Shown here: positions 11,468 through 23,209 of the stretch, one piece after another
How positions within the stretch are numbered: position 1 is the first letter of the stretch
Layout of the letters: every line of letters begins with the position of its first letter
Assembly (NCBI GenBank): GCA_020466095.1
Contig: CM035806.1
Coordinates: forward strand, 159,645,667-159,709,666
Origin: Chlorops oryzae
Taxonomy: Eukaryota > Arthropoda > Insecta > Diptera > Chloropidae
DNA length: 64,000 bases
Direction: 5' to 3'
Made by a program: the position numbers and the translations under genes
Notes under the pieces: generated by a model
What the model saw: the letters and a program-made list of their open reading frames with translations, nothing else
What the model was told of the DNA's origin: nothing
Database searches by the model: none

Positions 11468-12217
11468 GTACATACATACATACATACATACATACATACG
11501 AACATACGAACATACGAACATACATATGAACATACATACAAGCACACATACCTACATTTATTTGTGTATGCCAGAGGTCAGCACGCGCTCGTATCAGGTT
11601 GTGCTGAACAACGGAACAAGGAACATCTAGGTGATATCGGGGTACCTATGTAAATACATATCAAAATTAGTCTTGACCGACATAAGCTTTCTTACTTATT
11701 TTAAATTGGTTTTAATTTTTATCGCTATGCATTTCTCGAAAAATCCATATAATTTCATCGATGATTCTTTTCAATTACGCATAACTGCAAATGTCGAAAT
11801 GCCAAAGTAAACGTTGAAATTTTCTTTCAGGCTAGTTGCACTTTTCGTGTCCGTTTCATTCAGACATATAACATCGAGTCGCTACAAAACGACGATATTG
11901 TCTATAATTTCCTAATTGGTGGTGATGGAAATGTGTACGAAGGACGTGGATGGAATTTACAGGGTGCTCACCTCAAAGGGTACAATAATGCAACAATCAG
12001 TTTGGCCTATATCGGAACCTTCAGGAAGACTAGTCCCAATGATAAGCAACTGCATGTGACAAGGCTCCTGCTGGAGGAGGGCGTTCGACTTGGTAAACTT
12101 TCACCGGACTTCAAAATTTATCCAGCAAAAAAATTTGATCCGACTTCTTTGGACACGATTTCGGCAACGGCACTCTACGAGAGTTTCAAAAGTTGGCCAC
12201 ATTGGTCAGAAACATAG
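10718..12217 (+). CDS. PGRP-LC: PGRP ectodomain 2, two exons (LCa-like) with stop
   Basis: Exons are 10718-10869 and 11831-12217. The acceptor ttgcag|GG is phase 1, so this pair can replace ectodomain 1 after the membrane exon. The domain reads IVPRDGWLAQPPS, then VVVIATNTDICSTQ, VYNFLIGGDGNVYEGRGWNLQGAH and SWPHWSE. The first zinc-ligand His is lost (ATNTD), and the region that carries the last ligands in amidases is rewritten (YPAKKFDPTSLD). It is non-catalytic, and its binding groove is probably changed as well, which fits a co-receptor role like that known for Drosophila PGRP-LCa. The intron between the two exons contains a very long ACAT array. Confidence 0.85.
10892..11550. repeat. ACAT tetranucleotide microsatellite, about 650 bp
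   Basis: An almost unbroken (ACAT)n tract with occasional ATGT, GAAC or phase-shifting variants, wholly inside the intron between the two exons of PGRP ectodomain 2. Long open frames on both strands here (Tyr-Ile-His-Thr or Met-Tyr-Val-Cys repeats) are artefacts of the repeat. Confidence 0.97.
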
Positions 12218-13560
12218 ACAACGATGGATGGGCTATAAGAAGGAGTAGAGAAAGAGGCGATATACTAAGCAAACGTTCGATTGAAATCTACACAAATAAA
12301 ATTTTCTATCACTATCCTTATAGCATTAAATTTAAGCCTGCAATAATTCCAGCTACTCCCTGACTAGTCACAAAAATACCAGGACTACTCCCTCTTCATT
12401 TGACAACCAATGTTTTAAACTATATAACCACTCCCACATTTAGCTACTTCACGAGTAGACCTGCTGTAGTCAATAAGAGGTCAATTTTCCCATATATACC
12501 AGTTGATCTTACTATAGATAGTTTCTTAACTACTCTTCTTCTTGATTCACTTGTTTCTACTCAAGGTTTAGTCAATTCTCATACATAAAATACTGTACAT
12601 TTTGACTAGTCATATTTTGAGTAACCTCAGAGTACTCCTTTTGGGTAATATGAACTCTTCATTACAGCAGGGACACATATACACATATTGTACGAACATA
12701 CGTATCCATGTTAGCTCTTAATTTTCCACTTTTCATTTATGTTTTCTCGTTCGAAAAATTCCGCTTTAATGGACAGTTGTCCTTCGATATAAGGATCCGT
12801 TCAAACTCTTAAGCGTCCAGTACTTCTGAGCTTCGAATACTGTTATACTGTTATCCTGCGGGATAAAATGCATGCAACAATTTTTTTTTTTTTTTTTTTC
12901 TCCAAGCTTATCCCTCCGTTAATTTTGAACACTTCGAATCGAATATGATAGACTCATACTTTACATTGCCTCCATGCACCAGCACTTTGTCTTCAACAAG
13001 GACTTGCCACTGTTGTCGGGCAGATATCGAGCGAATATTTTTTTCTTATTAATTTTAGTATCAACCAATTATTTATATCTATTCATAAGCATTATTTGAA
13101 CCGGTTTTGTAATGCCTGTTCTTTCGAAGAAAAGATGCTTTTCCATCGAGGGATGTTGGCAGTGAATATTCGACCAGATATGTTCGTATGTAAACCAAAT
13201 GCTTTCGGAGTCGTGAGAATATTTATTTGTTAATAGACATGGTCTACAGCTAAATATACATATATAATATCTGTGGTCATACGGAAGAGCAGCTTTAGTC
13301 GAATTAATCCAGAATCGAGTTAATCACTTCAGAGTCATAAGAGTATGAGGGCGCTGGAGTGTGCCTAAACTGTTTTTATAAGTCATGATATTTTACGAAG
13401 ATATTGGCGTTTATACTTATGTTTATATTACTTACTTATGTTTTTTCAAAAACTTTTGCACTAGACAAAAAACATCTTGAATTTTGTTTACATATTCCGA
13501 TCTTTAATCGATCGTTTAACAAAATCACTTTAGTAGACTGAAGCCGTTTAAATGTTCGTG
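12218..13560. other. Gene-free stretch downstream of PGRP-LC
   Basis: AT-rich DNA with no supported gene. AATAAA-like signals near 12293 (acacaaataaaatttt) could end PGRP-LC transcripts that use the second ectodomain. 12340-12660 is unusually rich in CTACT/TAGTC words. I see no PGRP-LF homologue in the window. Confidence 0.5.
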
Positions 13561-13574
13561 GTTTTGGAACAACC

Positions 13575-14190
13575 TAGGTTTAGTCGGCCTCCGTGGTGCT
13601 CGGTTGGTTGAGATCAGGGACATGAACCGGTTTTTCACCGAACCGATTTTGAAACCGGAAAACCCCTTTTATCTGCTGATGAACCGAACCGTTAACCGAA
13701 CCGAAGTTTTTCACAAATTTTTGAACCGAATACCCTTTTTGTAAAGGTTCAGGGTTTCATTTTTGCCTGCAACCATGCACAATGGTCGCTCGCATAGGTT
13801 AGAAATAAAAACAATCGAAGTCGATATTCTTATGAAGTTAGTATCGATACTATCTTTAATATGAGTAAGGTAACCACCACTAACTTTTTATTGTGCATAT
13901 TTTAACCCTAAATGGTAAAAAAATATTAGTTAGAAGTGTGAACACGTGTTAACAAATTATTTCAGTTTGAGAAATTCCCGAACCGAAGAACCGAACCGAA
14001 ACCCCCCCGGTTCAAAGAAGTAGAAAACCCGGTTTGACGAACCAATCCAAAAGTTCAAACCCGGTTCGAACCGCCGAACCGAACCGGGCAAATTCTCCTC
14101 CCGGTTCACGTCCCTGGTTGAGATGGCAAACTACGATGGGAGAGGCCCTGGGTTCAACTCTCAGCTCGGGCGTGGATGTTAGTTGTGACG
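13575..14190 (+). mobile_element. tRNA-derived SINE split by a hAT MITE
   Basis: With the insert removed, the flanks read as a tRNA-like head. The A-box-like element is TGGTGCTCGGTTGG (about 13592-13605) and the B-box-like element is GGGTTCAACTC (about 14149-14159), about 50 bp apart. This spacing and wording fit a pol III promoter of a tRNA-derived SINE. The 3' end is not clear. Confidence 0.5.
13615..14116. mobile_element. hAT-type MITE with 8-bp target duplication
   Basis: The 502-bp element starts CAGGGACATGAACCGG and ends CCGGTTCACGTCCCTG (inverted ends). It is flanked by the direct repeat GTTGAGAT at 13607-13614 and 14117-14124, an 8-bp duplication typical of hAT elements. The interior is rich in GAACCG/CGGTTC words and encodes nothing. 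Confidence 0.92.
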
Positions 14191-14199
14191 TTATTTTTT

Positions 14200-16229
14200 C
14201 TGTTTCTTTTCTTCTTTAATTTTGAAGTATGGTTTCGTGGTATGTTTTCGTGCCCTTGGTGGCAGCCACAACCAGCCAACCAACAAACCAGCCTTGTTTT
14301 ACTTAAAAATCCGTGGCACAAAGTTTTTGTTTTAACAGAAGCGCTCAAGTCATTTAAGTGTCCGTAAATTGCAAATTCAATTATCAGCGTAAGCGTAAAT
14401 AGCTCATTGTCTTCTTTAAAAAATTGTTTATCCATGCGGCAAGTTACAAATTTTTCACCGGTATCAAGTACAATAAAAAATACGGAAAAATGCGAATATC
14501 TTAAACAAACAAAAAAAACAGTTTTCGACTTAAACTAATCTACCATAAGAACATATATTTATTATGTATTGACTGACAAATGAATAGATTCTCACGAACA
14601 GAAAAAATCAGAAAGCATACGTCAAGTTTACAAGGAAAAAAGCCTGAAAATAAAGTAGGACCCGCATTATTCACCTGCATTGTCATTGTACCATTACAAT
14701 TGATCTGGAAGGTTATTGTTAAAGTATACATTATTCAATATTGTGTTATATATTAGTATGTGTGGATTTTAGTGTAAGGAAGGAAATATTATACCCGTTT
14801 AGGAAAAATAAAAAATACAAATTTTTATTTTATCGAACATTCTTAAATTGATAAATTTATTTGTGATCTAGCGAAACGCCCCTATTAAATTGAACACAGC
14901 AGCTGGAATCATTGGCCCACGGCCTCGCGACCGAAGGGTCCTCGAACGAAGTCAATTGAATGAACGTATTAAAGGGCTTAGGGGACCCGCATAACCATAA
15001 TTACGCATAAATCAGAAGGACATGAGCGTATTTACAGTAGGGCAGGGAGGGACAGCTGCCCCCATCTAAATATTTTCTTCTCAGTATACACCGCAAGAGA
15101 GTTTTCCAGGAGTATCAAGAAATGGGACAAGGGCGGCAAGATAATTTTTCATAAGATAAAAGGAAACCTATGCTTACATGTGACAACACCTATGAACAGA
15201 CGCCAAAGTGTTTACCATACATATCGAACAAACTATTTGTATCTTGACCTTCCCTGACTGAGAGTCTGGATAGGCCGATGTTGAAGGATACAGGCATAGT
15301 TCGAAATTATAAAATAAAACGTTATAGGGCCTCGCTAGTTCATCTCGCCCACGTCTAGATTATTCCTCGCTACGCCACTGCTGAAATGGTGCGAAAGCTA
15401 CTCTCATCACAAATTCTTAGTGAGTGCGTATTCAACAAGATGGCCGCACAAGTACAAGATATCAAAAAATCTTCTTTCCTACTGTAAAGGGCTAGAAATT
15501 TGTATGCTTTCATTTTATTTAAAAAAGCTTTCTAAAACGGACTCTGACAGTTGGTTCATTGAAATTTAATGAGTGGCAGCACTTACATATATTTGAGCTC
15601 CGAGAAAATACGGACGTGTTGACCTGAACGAACTTGCAGTGAATCGAGCTATTGAACTAAAAGAACTTTTAAGCTGGATTCCTGCGAACTGGTTCATTAG
15701 TTCGTTTGCGTGCCGAGTTCATTTGAATTAGTTCGTTCGCCAACTATACAACTTGATTGTCCATGAAGTCGAGAAAAATTATTTTCATCAAAAAGAACTT
15801 ACCTACTTTTAGGCTTGTAGCCTTAAATATATTGTCGCTGTAAAGCAGGGATCGCCAAAATTAATTGAGAATGCATGTGTCAGAGAACCGAGAAAATGCA
15901 ATAAAAGAAAAAAGTGAATTTTTTGTTGTGTGTTCTCTAAAATTTGAATACGACGCGCGCGCGGTGTTGCTCCAACAAGAGTTCGAGAGTGACTGACAAA
16001 AAAGCGAAGCAAAAAACGAAGCGAGCAAGCAAAACGTACGTGTGAGTGGCTATCGCAAAAATTGTTCCTAGCGCGCCGATACCTGCTGTAAAGTGAACTC
16101 ATCATCAGTTTCGAGGTCTCTAGCAACTATTTCGACTTGCCTCAACGTCTGTTCTTACATCTTTCAATGATTGCACTGGAGTCTAAGTCATTTTATAAGG
16201 CTTCCAAAAAAACTGGAAATATAATTTTT
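14200..16229. other. Gene-free stretch before lama
   Basis: No coding sequence is supported. 14900-15380 looks like degraded transposon DNA and ends in CGCTACGCCACTG, a hAT-like terminus without a visible partner. 15940-16130 is locally more GC-rich (GCGCGCGCGG) and could be a promoter-like patch, but I cannot connect it to a gene. Confidence 0.4.
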
Positions 16230-16783
16230 TTTATTGAATTGATCAAATAATTTGATGTACAATTACACAATTTATTTGCTGAGGAAAGCACAATTCCGAA
16301 AAAAAATTGGGTCCGAAAAGAATTTGATATACCTATAGATTTTTGAATTGCCTAAATAAATAAAGTATTGCGGTTGTTTTTTTTTTTTTTTACTTGGAAG
16401 ACATACAGAAACTACATACCTCCGCAGATAGATATAAAATATAAGTACGATTTCCTAAAGCATAATATTGCATTGATATGTATGTCTATGATGAGAGTGT
16501 TGGTTTTTTTTTAAATTTTCTAAAAATTCTACTAAACTCGCAGCTACAAATGAACACTTTCATAAATTCGCGATCGCAGTGGGCGATTTGAGTGATGATG
16601 AGTTGACGTGCGATGTGGTGAGATGTGTTGTTGAGTCGCTCGAGACGCTGACCATGCTTTGCCTGAATGAGCTAATTAGCGAGCTGAAACACGTTGACCA
16701 AAAAAAAAAAAAAAAAATTTGAACTAAAAACATCGGAATTCGATCGATTTCGAAAACGCCGATAGTCGCCGGTGGGGCGCATT
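16230..16783 (-). other. Probable 3' UTR of lama
   Basis: Downstream of the lama stop on the minus strand. TTTATT words on the plus strand at about 16232 and 16271 give candidate poly(A) signals. The true end is not determined. Confidence 0.35.
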
Positions 16784-18958
16784 TCAATGCCACGCCCACT
16801 TTGGTGAAACTTTGCCGAAATTCCATTCATCTGGGTGACCTGCGTGCTGTACACCGGGCAACTTTTCCGTTACCTGCGACCACCTGAATGGCCCGTGTCC
16901 GTTTTGCATCATCGCGATCGCCCGCATGTCATTCCGTACCGGCCGTCTTTCGGTGATCATCTCAAGCTCTGCTAATTGTGCCGCATCATCGATAGTTACG
17001 CTCAATCGATCGTCTTTGACAGCCGACGCGATGACAGGCACGTCGTGTACAGTGTTACCCATTGGCTCGGTTGCGGCGCGTGCATGCACAGCCGAATGCT
17101 GGGTGTGCATGAAGATGGGCCCAGCAAAGGCATGATAATCGCTGATACCGATTTGTGTGTTATAGGAAAACAGTTTAATGTCAATGTTACCATATGCGAC
17201 CGCTTCATCGCCAAGTAGATCACCACGGAAGCCGTGCGTTCGTAGATATTTATCGACAGCTTCCAAGCTCGTTAGCTGAGCATTATCGGCGGCATTCAAA
17301 TCGAAACTGAAATTATCGCGTGCGATGGAGCTCGCTTCTAGCATCTCGTCAAAGTATGGAACACCATTGGCAATCCATGACAAATTTCCGCTGGCCGTAA
17401 AGCTCTCGGTGACATCTTTCGAGTGCAGTCGACCGGGCAGCTGCTCGATAATCCAGACGATATCCTTGTGCGGATTATTGCGATCGTAGATGGCCGCCTC
17501 ATCGGCAGCATTGAGAGCGATCGCAGCATCGTCGTGCTTGTCATCGACCGACAATGCATTGTAGAGATTGCCTTGTGGACCAAGTTTATTGAGATCGACC
17601 GTTACCCATTGCTTTGAGCCAGTGACAGGATGTCGCGTCATCGCTTTGGCCCAAGTGCGTCGATTTTGGGCGACACGATTTGCGGCCATAACGCGCGCAG
17701 CCAATGGTACCATCTGCTCAATATTGACCGTTTGCCACAGCTGTAAATTCTCATTCTTCATTCCGACGCCACCGACAATCGCCTGAACTTGACGCCCTTT
17801 GATAATATAGAAATCATCGGTTGAGCCAAGTATTCCCGGATAGCCCGTGAAGGTGATGTCGACACCCGGCACCGTATTCGTACGTTGATTGGGCGTGAAA
17901 TGATAATGGAACTTATAGCGTTTCTGTATGCGTAGCATTGACGAATAGCTGCCGGCGGTACTATGACCGAAAAGTAGCTGCCATCCGGGCGAATTCGGAC
18001 CCTTAAAGATTTTCGTCAACATGGACGCGCTCGGTAGGAAGAAGTTTCTCGTTTGGTTTTCGGTGACTTCGTTCGACGATCCGTTCTCCTTGCTGGGCAG
18101 CACATAGTTTTCATAGTAGATCTTAAGGTCTTGTATATCAGCGGCCGCATTCATGAGCAGAAAATCGCAGGACGGTATTTCTTCTTCTAAATCGGAGCGT
18201 GCACGTTTCGCACCACGTTGATAGCCGATCTCAAGGCCTTCCAGCTGATAGAAATATAGCTTTATCTGATGCCAGTAGTGATCGTGCTCGCTGCGAGCTT
18301 TCGCCATTTCCTTCACCGTTTCGTAGTTCTTCGAAAGAAGATCCCTCAGCCAAGTGCAGAAATTTTGAGAGCTCTCGTCACGCTCGCAGGACGACTGAAT
18401 CGTGCTGTTAAAGATTAATCGAAAAATGAATCGAACTTTGTTTTTTAAATCAGTAGCAATAAAAGTCGTTGCATACAAGCACTCACTTCATCCATTGATT
18501 ATATATGTTATTCCAGGTCAGCGAGCCCTCAAGCATTCCGGCACTATATGCTTGCACCCAATCGGGGAAAGCACGTTGAGTTTCGACTTCGATTTGCGCC
18601 CACCTATAGAAAATCGGAGCCGTTAATATTACCCATAGATAGACTCCTAAATATTTACGTGCACACAATCGCATATCAATGGGATCGTTTCTACTCACCC
18701 ATTTTCATAGATTGAATCCTTATAGCATATTCTAGCTGCACCCTTTGGAATGTTGAGTAGATCCGTTTGCTGCTTCCAATACTCGATTTGGAATCCGACT
18801 TTTTTCGTCCAATATGCCGTCGCGCAGTACGTGCCATCGTAAATCGGACGTTCCATATAACTGATGAAGAAGGCACCGATTACCAGCAATCCCGCACCGA
18901 TCAGAATATACGTCCCTATTCGAGTCTTTTGCCACGAAGCACCAACGACCTTAAGCAT
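16784..18958 (-). CDS. lama: lamina ancestor, phospholipase B-like protein (three exons)
   Basis: Exons on the minus strand are 18958-18699, 18603-18487 and 18404-16784. Both introns are short, the phases agree, and the sum is 665 codons plus stop. The N-terminus (MLKVVGASWQKTRIG) is followed by one hydrophobic span (about residues 17-36), a signal anchor. The rest matches phospholipase B-like/PLBD proteins: FGHSTAGSYSSMLRIQKRY, YPGILGSTDDFYI, VDLNKLGP and DIVWIIEQLPG, with a complete C-terminus near NFGKVSPKWAW. In the family an N-terminal-nucleophile Cys starts the mature chain. Here the aligned residue (about 252, in LPSASML) seems to be Ala, so hydrolase activity is doubtful. In Drosophila, lama marks glial and neuronal precursors. 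I chose the ATG at 18958 because the frame upstream has no ATG. The start could shift if another exon exists. Confidence 0.9.
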
Positions 18959-19420
18959 TGTCTCGCCCGTCTTGAAGCTGTTTTTCAAACGAATCCCAAA
19001 GAAATTATATTAAGTTCGAGTTCGTGATATGGCGAATCGGACAGCGGGGACAGTACTTTCCTTGATGGCAATTCGAGTTCAAGGTTTAAGGCGAAAAAAA
19101 AAAAACTGAAAGAGGAGATACTGAAGAGGATTGTGTCGAATTCTGGACTCGTTGAATTTTGAATGGTTGAACTATTTAATGAAGGTCGATGGGAAGAATG
19201 CAATTGAATTTCCTGATGAATGATGGACACCGTCGTCTATCTATCGTGGATAATTAAGATCGGCGCGTTTTGCGTACGAGTTTTCAGTTTGTGCGGATAG
19301 CGGTGCTGGATAGCAGACGTTGGAGACAGCCACTTTTGGTGGTCTTACAAAATCGCCGGTCATCGGAGTCGATATGAAATTTCGATTCTTTCGATGAGGC
19401 AACTTTGGTTTCGATGATGC
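18959..19420 (-). other. Possible 5' UTR and promoter region of lama
   Basis: Upstream of the lama ATG on the minus strand. An acceptor-like AAAACAG lies about 20 bases before the ATG. The segment to about 19420 is less AT-biased than what follows and could be leader sequence, but no clear core promoter is seen. Confidence 0.25.
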
Positions 19421-21940
19421 GGCGACAGGCCAAATGATTGTAAAGCCCGAATGGTGCTCTGCTCTGGTGTTATCTGATATGTTTGGATATCGTACTACAT
19501 CTATTACGTTTACGTATGTAGGCTGTATGTCTATGATGCTGTTTGTCTTTTTGATTTCTACAAAGGCCGATATAAGAATTTTCTGAAAAACAAATCAAAA
19601 CAACAAAAAAAAAAAAAAAACGATTAACGTCGAGTGATAGCGACCGTTACGAAGATAGTAGATAATTTATTGAGACGACGAATCAACGACTTGATGGATT
19701 TACATCTCGTAGAGTTTGGTTCATATTTGACTGTGAAAACGTGTACCAAATACATAGCGAGCGTATGCACATACCTTTTTACGTTCTGAAAAGTATCTTC
19801 GCGAAATACAAGATGGTCATATCTTGTAAGGTTCGATTCAGAAAAATTGTAATTACTAACTAGGATAGTGAAAATGCAAACACATGCATAGTTTACGTGA
19901 CCAACTTTTTTTTTACCAAAAATCGGTACAAATACCGGAATTGCATGTGAAAAATGGGTACACATAAAAAAAGAATACAATACCATCAAATGTGTTTTTC
20001 ATTTTACCTGAGTAATTTTCTTCAAAATTAAAGAGCAAAAAAAAAACAGGTCCTCAATTTCGGATCTCAAAAACCCTAGCAATTTCGAATAAAATTCTTG
20101 AAAAAAAAAAAACAAAAAAATTAAAAATTATTTTTTCATTCTATTAAAATGTATTGTATGATTAAAATCATTTAGGGTATTCCCTTAAAAGTGAAAATAT
20201 TGAAAAATCGTAAAAGTGTAAAATTTTTTATACAAAATTTTGTTCATTAATTTCTAAGCCTTCTTGATTTAGTCCTATCGATTTTAAAGTTATCCACCAT
20301 CTTCCCTACAAACAATTCAATTTTATACGGTCTTTGGTAGCTCGTCTCTCAAGTATTTAATAAGGATAGCAGTTCTACAAAAATAATCACAAAACAGGGA
20401 ATTTTGTTAGTTGCGAGTACGTCCAAATGTCAAATATGTGAAGGATTAGAATTTATATCAACTAATAAAATAAACATTTTGAAAATAATTTTGTGACATT
20501 TAATGACGAAATAAAAAGACAGATGTGCTACGTACCATATTAAATACACTGCTATTAATCAAAAACAAGACAGAATCTGATCATAGATCACAAGGGAATT
20601 TTGTCTAGTTGCGAAGCAATACTCGACACAAAGCTCAGAAATGTGAAGGCATTAAATTTTCAATAAAAAATAAACATTTTATAATTTTTGAAGACATGAC
20701 GAAGTAACAAAAAAAAAAAATTAAAAAAAACAAGGAAGGAAAATTACAGCAATAATCGAAATTGCGTGAATTTGTTTTTCATGATTTATTTTATGTTTTT
20801 CTTTGTTGCGAGTTCTTTCGGAATTTTTTTGTATACGTTTTCATGTAGTCGAAAAATCCATAATTCAAATGGGAGCAAAGCAATTATTTTCTTTAAACAA
20901 ATACGAATTCCGATGTTGGGGAACACGTTGCTTCAACAAGAATTCCCTCCGGACCCGATCCGATAAACAATTTCCCCGCTCCTACCTGCTGCCACGCATC
21001 AAAATGTGTACCAAAATCTCACGTCTGTCAGTTCCGTTAGTCGGTGACGTCAAGGGTTTGCATAAGAATTTTTATATTCTTGCAATAAATTGAAAATTCG
21101 AAATTTCCGAAAGTAAAGCATTCAATTTCATACTTATGTACATATGTATGTATGTGTTTAAATAGATTGATTTTAATTCTTTTCTATATTTCGATTAATG
21201 GTCGAAATTTAATTTTAACTAGGTCGGCAAGAGCGAAAGCCCTGTTAAGAAATAGATCGATTTCCGAAATTTATATGAAATTCTGGTGTTTTCTCGTAGT
21301 ATGTATGTATGTATGAGTGACTTCGTCCGTCATATTTTGAGTTCCACTAGGTCTTTTACTGGCTAAAGAACGGATTACATGAGAAATTTAAGAAAGCTTT
21401 AATGTTGTAAGTTCTGAATTGGCGTGACTTAACATTTACTTGGAAGCCGGATGGATTCTTTGGTATGGCGTATGTACTTTGATTCTTAATCGGTGATTCG
21501 AATTGCTCATAGTTAATATTTTTAATATCGAGTTCGAATAATTTTAGAATCGATTCCGTTTTAAGAAAAAATGTTACCAGTTTTGTGTTCTCGGGGTAAT
21601 TGGTCAAAGGGGCGAGGGGGTTTTATTTTTGTAGTTTGCGCTGTAAAAGTTTGGCTTCGCTAAGAGAAAAGATATTTCTCATCAGTCGCGATTTTTTGAG
21701 TGCGTACGCGATCATATGAGTTTATGTTTATTTACTTATATATTTTTATCGAGCGGAATCGAAGAGCATTAAAGAAGTGATAAAAAGGCAATAAAGTTAT
21801 ATTTATGCCTCTTTTACACGTTTTATCTATATTCACTTGTTTGGAGCTCGTGAGTACTTTTATTAAGAAAATAATTTTTTTTTTTGTAATTTTTTTTTCG
21901 TTCCTTCCGTGGTGATCTTCAAGGACCATTAAAATAATCT
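19421..21940. other. Gene-free AT-rich stretch
   Basis: No gene is supported. A 121-codon minus frame at 19624-19989 resembles no protein I know and lacks splice or codon support. A direct repeat pair (about 20390-20515 and 20588-20715) shares the words GGGAATTTTGT, AGTTGCGA, ATGTGAAGG and AAATAAACATTTT. Confidence 0.4.
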
Positions 21941-21949
21941 TTAGACTTT

Positions 21950-22533
21950 AATCACGATGATTATGATAATTATGATGAGGAAAATGAAGGTGATAATCAA
22001 GATGGCGATGGCGATGATCATTTTGGTGATCATGATGACGATAACGATTATGATCATGATGATGATGATGATGATGGTGATCATGATCATGACGATTATG
22101 ATGATGGTGATGATCATTTTGGTGATCATGATGATGACGATTATGATGATGATGATTATGATGATGGTGATGATGATGATGATGATGATGATGATATGAT
22201 GATGATCAATACGATTATGATGATGATTATTATGATGATGTTGGTGATGATGATGATGATCATGATGATGGTGATGATGATAATGGTGATGTGGTGATGA
22301 TGATGATGTTGGTGATGATAATGATGATCATGATAATGGTGATGATGATAATGGTGATGTGGTGATGATGATGATGGTGATGATCATTTTGGTGATCATA
22401 ATGATGATGATGATGATGATCATGATGATCATGATTGATGATCAATACGATTATGATGATGATGATAGTGATGATGATCATGATGATGATGATGATGATG
22501 ATCATGATAATGGTGATGATGATGATGACGATT

Positions 22534-22568
<35 letters not shown>

Positions 22569-22615
22569 ATGATGATGATGATGATATGATATGATGATGA
22601 TGACGATGATGAGAT
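21950..22615. repeat. GAT/ATG trinucleotide array, about 660 bp
   Basis: A long (GAT)n tract with interspersed GGTGAT, CATGATCATT and TATGAT variants. Short higher-order repeats such as GATCATTTTGGTGATCAT recur three times or more. Open frames here (poly-Met/Ile, poly-Asp, poly-His) are repeat artefacts. Confidence 0.95.
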
Positions 22616-22918
22616 TGACTGTATCATGTATTGATTATGTGTGATTATATAACATACCTTTTGGGAAACTACACATTGTCATTTTGTCTAAAAAATATTC
22701 AATTATGATTTACTACACTTTTGAAGACGGTGGGAGCTATGTGGAAAATGAAAAGTTTCCTTTCAAAATAGGCCATACATAAAATATTTAGGCACAACAA
22801 CAATAAACATTTGAACGTATGAAAATCCTCATGAAAAACTCTTGATACAATTCAAACTTCATGTAACAAATCTCAAGGGACCTGCAAAAAAATTCATTAT
22901 AGACTGAATTTGTTCGCT

Positions 22919-23203
22919 TTATTTGATTCCGTGAAATAGAGAAATTCGCTTTAGAATAGTTCGTTTAAGAGAGTTGCGGCGATAGCGCTGGCGAAACTTG
23001 GCCGTACTAACCGGACGACGCACAAAACGGTTCAAGTTTTTTCGCATGTTGAACATAATATGACACCAAACCTGATGTTGCATTTTTGTCGCTATAAACG
23101 GTTCGTCGTTATAAACGAGGTCGTTATATCCGTCAAAGTTAAAATTATTACCTTTTGTCCTGGGTACAGGAAATTGTGCATCCAAAGTCACCCCATTGAT
23201 ATG
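22919..23203 (-). CDS. Candidate terminal coding exon of an unknown gene
   Basis: On the minus strand a strong acceptor (cttttttggtttcag) is followed at once by an open frame of 94 codons starting HINGVTLDAQFPVPRT and ending in TAA. An AAATAAAG poly(A)-like signal overlaps the stop. The protein is mixed and non-repetitive: NFNFDGYNDLVYNDEPF in the middle and a basic tail (RRNSLKRTILKR). That is unlike the low-complexity random frames around it. I do not recognise the family. No convincing upstream exon was found in the 12 kb on that side, so it could also be a decayed exon or chance. Confidence 0.4.
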   Translation of the reverse strand, partial: HINGVTLDAQFPVPRTKGNNFNFDGYNDLVYNDEPFIATKMQHQVWCHIMFNMRKNLNRFVRRPVSTAKFRQRYRRNSLKRTILKRISLFHGIK

Positions 23204-23209
23204 CTGAAA

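Noticed and set aside
10687..11630. Very long open frames on both strands (Tyr-Ile-His-Thr and Met-Tyr-Val-Cys repeats)
   Set aside because: They only translate the ACAT microsatellite; the true coding part is the exon 10718-10869 that precedes it.
19624..19989. 121-codon minus-strand frame as a gene
   Set aside because: No recognisable motif, splice or signal features; AT-rich spacer of this size can give such a frame.
21941..22589. Open frames of poly-Met/Ile, poly-Asp and poly-His
   Set aside because: Translation of the GAT array, with no other support.
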